A DNA stretch of 5,340 nucleotides from Pseudomonadota bacterium. Lineage in GTDB: Bacteria > Bdellovibrionota_B > Oligoflexia > Silvanigrellales > Silvanigrellaceae. The position numbers and the translations under genes were made by a program. The notes under the pieces are model-generated. The model saw nothing but the letters and a program-made list of their open reading frames with translations, did no database searches and was not told the DNA's origin. The stretch spans positions 1 to 5,340 of the forward strand of contig JAIXXU010000151.1 of assembly GCA_027490595.1 (NCBI GenBank). Reading direction: 5' to 3'. Shown piece by piece: positions 1 through 5,340 of this stretch; position 1 is the stretch's first letter, and each line of letters begins with the position of its first letter.

Positions 1-112
1 GTGATTTTCCAATATTCATACCTATAGTTGCTGCAGCGCCTGTAAAATATCTATAATGTTTTTGATCATAATCATCAATTATTTTTAAAATTTCATCTTG
101 TTTTTTTAGCAA
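1..112. other. AT-rich stretch joined to the truncated PNP gene (probable recombination or insertion boundary at about 113)
   Basis: Base composition changes visibly at about 112/113. The PNP side has mixed codons, whereas this side is dominated by A/T runs and A/T-ending codons. On the minus strand it continues the PNP frame without a stop but shares no PNP motif. The peptide has a small-residue helix-like segment (TGAAATIGMNIGKS) that I do not recognise. Plus-strand frames all contain stops. It could be the body of another gene joined to PNP by rearrangement, the edge of an insertion, or an assembly join. I see no terminal inverted repeat or target duplication within the visible sequence. 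Confidence 0.45.
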
Positions 113-295
113 ACCTGGAATTTCTGAAAAATGTAGGGAACGAAGCTTGGCGTCTTGTGCAGCAACCTGGGATAGACCCGAGCCAAGCACAATCGCAATG
201 TCTGGCACAGGATGTCCTTTGTTCCATTCATTCAAAAATTGAACACTTTGATCAACGCGCTGCTTGTAAATACTGGGGGTGGATTGCTCTTTCAT
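1..295 (-). CDS. Purine nucleoside phosphorylase N-terminal fragment, fused in frame to unrelated AT-rich sequence; runs off left edge
   Basis: The intact family phosphorolyses purine nucleosides to a free base and ribose-1-phosphate in the cytoplasm (purine salvage). The start is ATG at 295 (MKEQSTPSIY...), preceded by GAAAGG with a 6-nt spacer. Residues 30-41 (PVPDIAIVLGSGL) carry the family's N-terminal glycine/serine loop, which contributes to phosphate binding. Residues 57-61 (SEIPG) match the strand that in trimeric PNPs continues as PGFP and a GHxG motif. Here the match stops at G61 (position 113). The frame stays open for another 36 or so codons of unrelated, AT-rich sequence (LLKKQDEILK..., then FTGAAATIGMNIGKS). 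A normal PNP is about 270 residues, so only about a quarter is present and no active enzyme is expected. It lies 48 bp after the pepF stop on the same strand, suggesting co-transcription. The family call for residues 1-61 is fairly sure; the nature of the downstream part is unknown. Confidence 0.6.
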   Translation of the reverse strand, partial: MKEQSTPSIYKQRVDQSVQFLNEWNKGHPVPDIAIVLGSGLSQVAAQDAKLRSLHFSEIPGLLKKQDEILKIIDDYDQKHYRYFTGAAATIGMNIGKS

Positions 296-343
296 ACATA
301 GCCTTTCTAAAAACAATCCGTGAGAATAAACAAGGAAAAAAAT

Positions 344-2155
344 TTAAGCAAATGTCTTTGCTGCTAAATCAATATTTTTTTCATAATTTTGGAAAGCATT
401 TGATACGGGCATGGGGGTAAGAAAATCAATTCCAGCGTCCTTCAATATTTCTAGGGATGATTTGCTGCCACCAGCTTTTAACAGATCAAAAATTTTGCTT
501 TGACCTTCTTCTGGATTGTTTTTTAATTTTTCGCACAAAGCTAGTGAGGCGCAATAACTTGTTGCATATTTATATACGTAAAAAGCTGAGTAGAAATGAG
601 GAATACGCATCCACTCATATTTTATATAGTCAGGATAAGATCCGTGTGAACCATACCATTCTTTATTTAAGGCAAAATATATTTCTTCCAATTTATCAGG
701 AGTAAAGGCTTCTCCTCTATCTGAAATTTGAGCAATTTCTCGCTCAAACGTAGCAAATAAAACTTGTCGCAAGACCGTTCCTTCAAAATTTTGAAGTGTT
801 TCAGAGACAACCCTTTGAGCTAGCGAAGTGCCCGCTTTATGATTTAAAATGTACTCTGTTAGCAGGGCTTCGTTGAGAGTGCTTGCAACTTCGGCAACAA
901 AAATAGTGTAGGAAGCATTGTGATAACTTTGATTTTTTCTACTATAATAACTATGCATTGAGTGGCCAAGCTCATGTGCTAGAGTATAAACGTCACTTAA
1001 TGTGCCTGTCCAACTTTGTAGCATATAAGGCTTAGAATCATAGCAGCCCCAGGAAAAAGCACCCGATCGTTTTCCTTGATTTTCAGCTCTATCTATCCAT
1101 CGTTCTGTTGTTAAACCTTTTCTTGCAATTTCAACATATTCTTGCCCTAGCGGTTTTATAGCCTCCAAAACTAAATCACGGCCTTCTTCCCAAGAAAACT
1201 TTTGTTCTTGTCCTTCATAAAGTGAAACCATGCGATCATGAGGAGCAATGGCGTCTAATTTTAAAACTTTTTTTCTGAGTTCCATGCTTCTGTGTAGGAG
1301 ATTTAAATTTGACCTTACATATTTAATAAGGTTGTCATAAAGATCTACAGGAATATCATCGCCAAATAGTGAGGCTTCTAAGTAACCTTTAAAATTTCTA
1401 ATTTGAGCTATAGATGAGCCTGCCACCATATTTCCAAAATAATTTTGAGTAATAGTGTGCCGCCATTTAGATATTTCACTATAAAAAGAGTTTACTGTAT
1501 TGACTCGCAATATTCTATCTTTCGACTGTAAATTGGAAGAGTAACGAGAATGAGAAACAACGTGTTCATTTCCATCTTTGTCCAGTGCGGGAGTGAATTT
1601 AAGGTCGGCGTTGTTCCATTTAGAATGAATGCTGTCAAAGTTGTTAAGTGGCACCTGCAGTCTCGATAAAATAGCTTCTTCTTTCTCTGTGAGAACATGA
1701 GATTTTTGTCTAATTAATTCTTCGATTTGAAAGCGATATTGGTTTAGCGGAGCTTCTTTTGACCACTGCAATAGGGAGGGGATAAGAAGCATCTCGGGTT
1801 CAATGAATGAAAATTGAGCTTGAATAGAGGACATTATCCCTTCAATTTTGCCACATTTTTCAGATGCTTCACTGTCTTCTAGATCCTCGCATTGCCTTAA
1901 ATTGGCATATACGTATAAACTTTCAAGAACTCGAGTAATTTCATCTCGGTATTTTATGCATTCTAAAAGTAGCTCCGAAGACTGACCAAGCTTCCCTTTG
2001 AATTTTGTGCTCATCAATTCTTCCAGTTGATTTTCTGTGGGGAGGGAATTTAGTTTTTCTTCCCATTGGTTAAAATCAAGAAAAAGATCCGTTAGGTCCC
2101 AGGTTTCTGAAGAACTCACTTTATTGCGTGTGGGGATGTTGTTTGTGGTATGCAC
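344..2155 (-). CDS. pepF: Oligoendopeptidase F (M3 family zinc metallopeptidase)
   Basis: A cytoplasmic zinc endopeptidase that cuts short peptides, typically in peptide turnover and recycling. From the GTG start it is 603 residues, the usual PepF length of about 600. The N-terminus has the family signature ETWDLTDLF followed by a helical prolyl-oligopeptidase-F-type N-terminal region. The catalytic motif HELGH is at residues 394-398 within TLAHELGHSMHS: two zinc histidines plus the catalytic glutamate E395. The third zinc ligand is probably E422 in FVAEVASTLNE. The C-terminal substrate-site stretch HFYSAFYVYKYATS is intact. The frame also opens from an ATG at 2200, 15 codons upstream, but that ATG has no ribosome binding site and the extra residues (MIASTKIERPTRRYH) are not family-like. 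GTG at 2155 has AGGAG seven bases upstream, so it is preferred. The truncated PNP gene follows at 48 bp. The gene is divergent from the symporter. No frameshift or missing catalytic residue was seen. Confidence 0.95.
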   Translation of the reverse strand: MHTTNNIPTRNKVSSSETWDLTDLFLDFNQWEEKLNSLPTENQLEELMSTKFKGKLGQSSELLLECIKYRDEITRVLESLYVYANLRQCEDLEDSEASEKCGKIEGIMSSIQAQFSFIEPEMLLIPSLLQWSKEAPLNQYRFQIEELIRQKSHVLTEKEEAILSRLQVPLNNFDSIHSKWNNADLKFTPALDKDGNEHVVSHSRYSSNLQSKDRILRVNTVNSFYSEISKWRHTITQNYFGNMVAGSSIAQIRNFKGYLEASLFGDDIPVDLYDNLIKYVRSNLNLLHRSMELRKKVLKLDAIAPHDRMVSLYEGQEQKFSWEEGRDLVLEAIKPLGQEYVEIARKGLTTERWIDRAENQGKRSGAFSWGCYDSKPYMLQSWTGTLSDVYTLAHELGHSMHSYYSRKNQSYHNASYTIFVAEVASTLNEALLTEYILNHKAGTSLAQRVVSETLQNFEGTVLRQVLFATFEREIAQISDRGEAFTPDKLEEIYFALNKEWYGSHGSYPDYIKYEWMRIPHFYSAFYVYKYATSYCASLALCEKLKNNPEEGQSKIFDLLKAGGSKSSLEILKDAGIDFLTPMPVSNAFQNYEKNIDLAAKTFA

Positions 2156-2162
2156 GTGGTAT

Positions 2163-2167
2163 CTCCT
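2163..2167 (-). promoter_or_regulatory. Ribosome binding site that sets the pepF GTG start
   Basis: AGGAG on the minus strand (within CTAGGAGATACCAC) lies 7 nt before GTG at 2155. The in-frame ATG at 2200 is preceded only by an A/T-rich stretch without a purine box. This decides the start in favour of GTG. Confidence 0.7.
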
Positions 2168-2341
2168 AGTTGGCCGTTCTATTTTTGTCGACGCGATCAT
2201 CGAGTAATTTTTTGATCACATGACCAAGTTACCACATTCTATTTTTTTAGAGTTGTCCAAAGGTCCAAAAAATAGTAAGCAATCTTTCTTGACTTTGAAA
2301 CGCCGCCAAATGCAGCTTTTTTGCGTGAGGTTACTGGAAAT

Positions 2342-2345
2342 GGAG
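2342..2345 (+). promoter_or_regulatory. Ribosome binding site of the symporter gene
   Basis: GGAG sits 7 nt before the ATG at 2353 (GGAGTGAAATAATG), supporting that start. Confidence 0.6.
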
Positions 2346-2352
2346 TGAAATA

Positions 2353-3705
2353 ATGGGAAAAAATTCACGGACTCACAAAAGCATTAACACACTCCTTGTG
2401 ATGTTGGGCGTTGTTTTGGGTATTTTGTTTGGTATTTTCTTTCCTGAATTTATGATTTCAATCAAGTGGATTGGAGAAGTTTTTTTCAACTTGTTGAAAA
2501 TGCTGGTTTTGCCTTTAATCTTTTCGGCTTTGGTAAGTTCCATAGCATCCATGGGTGGTGTGAAAAAGCTAGGCTCTCTTGGAGTGTACACTCTTTGTTA
2601 TGTCCTCTTAAGCGTGTGTTTGGCCGTTGGTATTGGCCTCTTACTTTTTAATCTTTTCAACCCAGGTCTCGGAATCAATCCGTCTCTTGTTGCCAGTCCC
2701 GCCGATCTCTTGCCTTCCAATAACGTGAAGTTATCTTTTGAGGGATACATCACCTCAAATATATTTCCCCCTAATATTCTCGAAGCTGCAGTACGCTTTG
2801 ATGTTATGCCTGTGGTTGTGTTTGCTATTTTGTTTTCCGTTGCCTGTTCAGCTTGCGGGGATAACGCGAAGAATATCGTTAATCTTCTAGGAGAAGTTAA
2901 AAATATTTTCATCAAGATGATTACTTGGGTTATCAACCTCAGCCCCCTTGGTATTTTTTCGTTATTGGGTACAGGGGTTGCTGAATCTGTGAAACAAAAG
3001 CACTTTGTGCAAGATCTATATGGACTAGGGATATTTGTTGTTGTGTTTTTATCAGGACTGGTGCTGCAATTTAGTTGGCAGTTGCTTGCTGTACGCCTTA
3101 TTGCACGCAAAGCTGCGTTTCAGTTTGTTCGCAATACATCCTATGCCTTAGCAACTGGGTTTGGAACCTCCAGTACTCTTGCTACCCTTCCCATTTCTAT
3201 GGACACCGTTCAAAAAGAAAATATACGGGAAGATGTGAATCGTTTTGTGCTTCCCTTTACCTCGACAATTAATCTTGGCAGTACAGTTATGTATGAAGCT
3301 TCTGCAGCACTATTTTTTAGCCAAATTCTTGGGAGACACTTGTCATTCAGTGAGCAAATGGTAATTTTTGTCACGTCTATCGTAGCAGGTATGGGTTGTA
3401 CGGGTATTCCTGAAGGTGGACTTATTACGATGGTTACTGTTCTTCGTTCAGTAAATATTCCTACATCTGCAATTGCTGTTTTGCTGCCTATTGATAGAAT
3501 TCTCGATCGTTTCCGCACCATGGTTAATGTTTTCGGGAATATTTGTTGTGCAATTGTCGTTGATCAATTGATCAAAAAATATGAAGAGCGCCATGGCATC
3601 AATCCAAACCAGTCAGCTTTTGATGCTGCAACGTTTGTGTCAGAAGGAGAAGCCGTTGAAGAAGAGCGCCGAAATTTTAAAGCTCATCTCACGCCTGAAA
3701 AGTAA
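2353..3705 (+). CDS. Dicarboxylate/amino acid:cation symporter (DAACS, glutamate/aspartate type) with altered sodium sites
   Basis: An inner-membrane secondary transporter, 450 residues, close to the usual family length. Visible order: TM1 (about 11-30), TM2 (41-62), TM3 (77-100, ending LFNPG), TM4 (146-167), TM5 (184-205), TM6 (222-243), hairpin HP1 with GTSSTLATLP (271-280), TM7 with TINLGST (305-311), hairpin HP2 with GCTGIPEGG (348-356), and TM8 with DRILDRFRTMVNVFGN (381-396). A hydrophilic tail of about 45 residues follows. Relative to the archaeal homologue GltPh, the TM8 residues that hold the substrate amino and side-chain carboxyl groups are kept (D385, R388, T389, N392), which favours an acidic amino acid over a C4-dicarboxylate. 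The usual NMDGT is NLGST here, and the TM8 GD is GN (N396), so two sodium-ligand aspartates are absent. The start is supported by GGAG. It is divergent from pepF and convergent with the lipoprotein gene, with only 12 bp between stops. Family certain; substrate and coupling ion inferred. Confidence 0.93.
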   Translation: MGKNSRTHKSINTLLVMLGVVLGILFGIFFPEFMISIKWIGEVFFNLLKMLVLPLIFSALVSSIASMGGVKKLGSLGVYTLCYVLLSVCLAVGIGLLLFNLFNPGLGINPSLVASPADLLPSNNVKLSFEGYITSNIFPPNILEAAVRFDVMPVVVFAILFSVACSACGDNAKNIVNLLGEVKNIFIKMITWVINLSPLGIFSLLGTGVAESVKQKHFVQDLYGLGIFVVVFLSGLVLQFSWQLLAVRLIARKAAFQFVRNTSYALATGFGTSSTLATLPISMDTVQKENIREDVNRFVLPFTSTINLGSTVMYEASAALFFSQILGRHLSFSEQMVIFVTSIVAGMGCTGIPEGGLITMVTVLRSVNIPTSAIAVLLPIDRILDRFRTMVNVFGNICCAIVVDQLIKKYEERHGINPNQSAFDAATFVSEGEAVEEERRNFKAHLTPEK

Positions 3706-3717
3706 AAATACACACAT

Positions 3718-4563
3718 TTAGTTGCTTGTTTTAGTTAACTTTCCAAGTCTGTCAGCGGCTGCTTTTCCTTCCGCAGTGCTTCCATAATTTTTTGCACATT
3801 CTTGATAGTAAAATTTAGCGGCAGCGCTATTTTTTAAGTAGACATAACTATCACCTGTTAATAATAGTGCTCTTGCAGAGCGGCTTTGTTTGGGGAATTT
3901 TTCAGCATACAAACCTAAATCAAGTGCCGCTCCTCTGTAATCTTTCATCTGGAATTTTGCTTCTCCCCGGTATTCAAGAGCAATTCCAAGCATACTTTGC
4001 GAAGCATCTTGAGCATTTAAAACCTGCGTGGAAATTAGGATCACTTTTTTGAAATCACCTGAATCAAGCCATGTCTTTAGCGAGTCTTCCAGAACCGTTT
4101 GGTTCTTTATCTTGACAGGGAGTTTGCCCTTGCGAGTATTTGAAAAAAGGTTATCGTTCAATAAAAGTTCTACACGGGAAAGTCTTTTTTGAAGTGACGA
4201 GATGTCTGAGTTGTTCGTATGGTTTAAGTTAACGACATCAGGCGCTACTGTCGTGCTTCCTGCCCCTGCAGTCTCTTCGATATGTTTTATTCTGTTTTTG
4301 AGTTCTAATAGATCTCCCTGAGTCAGCTGAAGTTGATCTTTTAAACTTTGGAGGTCGATTTGTGAAGCATTCAAATTCTGCTCAGAGTTGGATAGTTGCT
4401 GGACATTGTTTTGTATTTTATTCAGTTGGCTTTGAACTTTGTCTATATTTTTTTGTAATTGGTCTTGGCGTTCAGAGGTGATGCACCCCTGTAAAGGCAA
4501 AATACCTATAAATAGAAAAGTGCCCAAAAAAATACGTTTTGCTGAAGTTTTTTTAAATCCCAT
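3718..4563 (-). CDS. Lipoprotein with coiled coil and C-terminal TPR-like region (CpoB/YbgF-like)
   Basis: A 281-residue predicted lipoprotein. M1-G26 is a signal peptide with basic residues (KKTSAKR), a hydrophobic core (IFLGTFLFIGI) and the lipobox LQGC with C27 as the lipidated cysteine. Residue +2 is isoleucine rather than aspartate, so by the E. coli Lol rule it would go to the outer membrane. Residues of about 30-95 are rich in Q, N, L and K in heptad-like spacing, a likely coiled coil. A low-complexity linker (AGAGSTTVAP) follows. From about 155 to the end are helical repeats of TPR character (ALEYRGEAKFQMKDYRGAALDL, YAEKFPKQSRSARALL, GDSYVYLKNSAAAKFYY). This architecture resembles CpoB/YbgF of the Tol-Pal system, but no tol or pal gene is visible here, so the role is inferred. 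The longest frame begins with TTG at 4578. ATG at 4563 is preferred because GAGGA lies 8 nt before it and the signal peptide then starts normally. Its start overlaps the end of an upstream frame (4553-4753). Confidence 0.85.
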   Translation of the reverse strand: MGFKKTSAKRIFLGTFLFIGILPLQGCITSERQDQLQKNIDKVQSQLNKIQNNVQQLSNSEQNLNASQIDLQSLKDQLQLTQGDLLELKNRIKHIEETAGAGSTTVAPDVVNLNHTNNSDISSLQKRLSRVELLLNDNLFSNTRKGKLPVKIKNQTVLEDSLKTWLDSGDFKKVILISTQVLNAQDASQSMLGIALEYRGEAKFQMKDYRGAALDLGLYAEKFPKQSRSARALLLTGDSYVYLKNSAAAKFYYQECAKNYGSTAEGKAAADRLGKLTKTSN

Positions 4564-4753
4564 AAACAAAGTCCTCAAAGAAGTATAATTGGTTCTGACA
4601 GTTTTCAGGTTCTAGACTATCGTCTAAGGAAATATAGTCTTCGGGTGGAACGCACAAGAATTTGATGTCAACAGGCCGATTTATTGCTTGGAGTTCAACA
4701 GTTTTATGGCTAGCCTCAAATATGTTAGCAGAAGATCTTCCTTGGTTCAGAGC
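4553..4753 (-). pseudogene. 3' remnant of an unrecognised gene, overlapping the lipoprotein start
   Basis: An open frame of 66 codons ends with TAA at 4553-4555, bounded upstream by TGA at 4754-4756. It has no ATG or GTG; the only TTG lies mid-frame, and CTG is codon 2. The residues look like real protein, not noise: EASHKTVELQAINRPVDIKF, LCVPPEDYISLDDSLEPENC, and the ending LYFFEDFVYGI. The stop overlaps the lipoprotein ATG by 11 bases (ATGGGATTTAA), which is a classic operon overlap and supports the frame having been a translated gene upstream of the lipoprotein. A short frame with ATG at 4766 (MNTLSSEPRKIFC) lies in the neighbouring frame, so a frameshift near 4735-4745 is an alternative to simple 5' truncation. 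I recognise no family. Confidence 0.5.
4572..4576 (-). promoter_or_regulatory. Ribosome binding site that sets the lipoprotein ATG start
   Basis: GAGGA on the minus strand lies 8 nt before the ATG at 4563 and inside the longer TTG-started frame. It makes TTG at 4578 unlikely as the true start. The box sits inside the 3' end of the upstream frame, an arrangement typical of translationally coupled genes. Confidence 0.6.
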
Positions 4754-4886
4754 TCAGTGTATTCATGCTGCTAATCAATAGGGGGCTGCAAGAGAGTGCC
4801 AGTAGATTTTAATAATCATTTGATTTGATGAATAGTCGTGATTCTGATTTTGCAAAAAAATTTTAATATTTTATAGTATTTTTATT
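4754..4886. other. Non-coding stretch with a composition change; probable boundary at about 4800
   Basis: No credible gene on either strand; the longest frames are about a dozen codons. The left part (to about 4800) still has mixed composition like the lipoprotein side, including GGGGGCTGCAAGAGAG. The right part is nearly all A/T with weak AT-only inverted repeats just after the stop of the U-box-like gene (AATATTTTATAGTATT, 4865-4880). These are too weak to call a terminator. Confidence 0.4.
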
Positions 4887-5340
4887 TTATATTCCATAAG
4901 TCATTTGCTCTTGTTTTTCCAATAATTCTAAAAGAGTTTTAATTTTTTCTAATTGACTATTATAATTCATGCCTGATATTTGCTTCATTCTGTTTTGAGC
5001 AAGATTTTTTAATTTTTTATATATGAGATTTAACTCAATAAGAATATTTTTTCTTTCGTGTAAACTTTCTTTTATTATGAATTCACCATTTAGTTTATTT
5101 TTTTGAATTTCATAAATAGGGCCATTCGTGAGAGGATTTTTAATGTATGTTTTTCCATCAATATACATTCTTCCAGCTAAGATTTGGGAGTGATTTTTAA
5201 TTGAATGTATATCAAATATACATGAACTATGGTTTATGATTATTGGATTTTTTATGGTTTCAAATGTGATTGGACATTCAGTCTTAGCTTTTATTTGTTC
5301 TATAAATAGTTTAATTTTTTTTGATATTTTTTTATTAAAA
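4887..5340 (-). CDS. U-box/SP-RING-like domain protein, C-terminal part (5' end beyond window)
   Basis: The frame is open from the right edge to TAA at 4887-4889, giving 150 visible residues; the start lies outside. An internal ATG at 5168 would cut the domain in half and is unlikely to be the start. Visible residues 22-35 (CPITFETIKNPIII) match the opening of a U-box (consensus DPIT-L-E-x-M-K-D-P-V). SSCIFDIHSI (38-47) corresponds to the SSGHTYDRxxI element, and NPLTNGPIYEIQKNK (68-82) to the DPxTRxxL...L-x-x-N element, with a longer loop between. A lysine- and leucine-rich helical tail (about 90-145) follows, possibly a coiled coil. U-box domains in eukaryotes bind ubiquitin-charged E2 enzymes, and Legionella LubX and GobX use them as secreted E3 ligases inside host cells. 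Very AT-rich, unlike the block to its left, which suggests different ancestry. Domain resemblance is moderate to good by eye; ligase activity and secretion are inference. An SP-RING (Mms21-like CPIT...NPV) is the main alternative. Confidence 0.6.
   Translation of the reverse strand, partial: FNKKISKKIKLFIEQIKAKTECPITFETIKNPIIINHSSCIFDIHSIKNHSQILAGRMYIDGKTYIKNPLTNGPIYEIQKNKLNGEFIIKESLHERKNILIELNLIYKKLKNLAQNRMKQISGMNYNSQLEKIKTLLELLEKQEQMTYGI

Larger units (their letters stand above)
2156..2352. promoter_or_regulatory. Divergent intergenic region between pepF and the symporter
   Basis: About 200 bp separate the two divergent starts, so promoters for both transcripts should lie here. A TTGACT at 2289-2294 is a possible plus-strand -35 box, but the expected -10 position (2312-2317, GCAGCT) is poor. 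TAGAAT on the minus strand (2236-2241) is a possible -10 box for pepF without a good -35 box at normal spacing. An 8-bp tandem repeat, GTCCAAAG/GTCCAAAA, spans 2255-2270. No promoter can be assigned confidently. Confidence 0.35.

Noticed and set aside
80..112. P-loop reading of the GMNIGKS tail encoded near the left edge (1-20)
   Set aside because: Spacing is G-x3-GKS, not the G-x4-GK[ST] of a Walker A motif.
297..299. ATG at 299 as the PNP start
   Set aside because: It is in another frame that reaches a stop after 15 codons; ATG at 295 opens the frame with the PNP motifs.
157..420. Plus-strand open frame of 87 codons
   Set aside because: Antisense to the PNP start and the 3' end of pepF, both of which have clear family motifs; no domain-like residues or binding site of its own.
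457..705. Plus-strand open frame of 82 codons
   Set aside because: Lies wholly antisense to the conserved C-terminal part of pepF; composition is what an antisense shadow gives.
2289..2317. TTGACT as a -35 promoter box for the symporter
   Set aside because: At 17-bp spacing the -10 position is GCAGCT, a poor match; not strong enough to call as a promoter.
2598..3110. Minus-strand open frame of 170 codons
   Set aside because: Antisense to the membrane core of the symporter, whose motifs are unmistakable; residues are low-complexity and basic without family features.
3210..3521. Minus-strand open frame of 103 codons
   Set aside because: Antisense to HP1-TM8 of the symporter; no independent support.
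3703..3745. Bidirectional terminator between the convergent symporter and lipoprotein genes
   Set aside because: Only 12 bp separate the stops and no GC-rich stem followed by a T run is visible; the GTTAAC palindrome near 3734 is too short.
4828..4866. Twelve-codon plus-strand frame (MNSRDSDFAKKF)
   Set aside because: Very short, in A/T-rich sequence, without a ribosome binding site.

Overview
The window reads as a piece of an AT-rich Gram-negative bacterial chromosome. The Gram-negative reading rests on a lipoprotein with a lipobox, a coiled coil and a repeat-rich C-terminus like periplasmic/outer-membrane envelope lipoproteins. A U-box-like (eukaryotic-type) domain at the right edge suggests a bacterium that lives with or infects eukaryotic cells, such as Legionellales, Silvanigrellales or amoeba symbionts. 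The genus cannot be fixed from the sequence, and the lineage statement is inference.

Layout, left to right. (1) Positions 1-112 are very AT-rich and continue the reading frame of a minus-strand gene. (2) Positions 113-295 are the first ~61 codons of a purine nucleoside phosphorylase (PNP) gene on the minus strand; its family resemblance stops abruptly at 113. (3) Positions 344-2155 are pepF, an M3-family zinc oligoendopeptidase, minus strand, with a GTG start preceded by a clear ribosome binding site. PNP follows it by 48 bp, so the two look like one transcript for peptide and nucleoside salvage. (4) Positions 2156-2352 are a divergent intergenic region. (5) Positions 2353-3705, plus strand, encode a glutamate/aspartate-type DAACS symporter. 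It keeps the substrate-binding residues but lacks several acidic and polar residues of the sodium sites known from GltPh. (6) Positions 3718-4563, minus strand and convergent, encode a coiled-coil plus TPR-like lipoprotein resembling CpoB/YbgF. (7) Positions 4553-4753 hold the 3' end of a further minus-strand gene that overlaps the lipoprotein start but has no start codon of its own. (8) Positions 4754-4886 are non-coding. (9) From 4887 to the right edge is the C-terminal part of a very AT-rich minus-strand gene with a U-box/SP-RING-like domain.

The pattern is a mosaic. A moderate-GC block of ordinary metabolic and envelope genes (about 113 to about 4800) is bounded on both sides by genes that look cut (PNP has lost its 3' part, the 66-codon frame has lost its 5' part), and both flanks are markedly more AT-rich. 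Metabolically the block is coherent: PepF releases amino acids and peptides, PNP salvages purines and the symporter imports acidic amino acids. That suits an organism feeding on a protein-rich or host environment.
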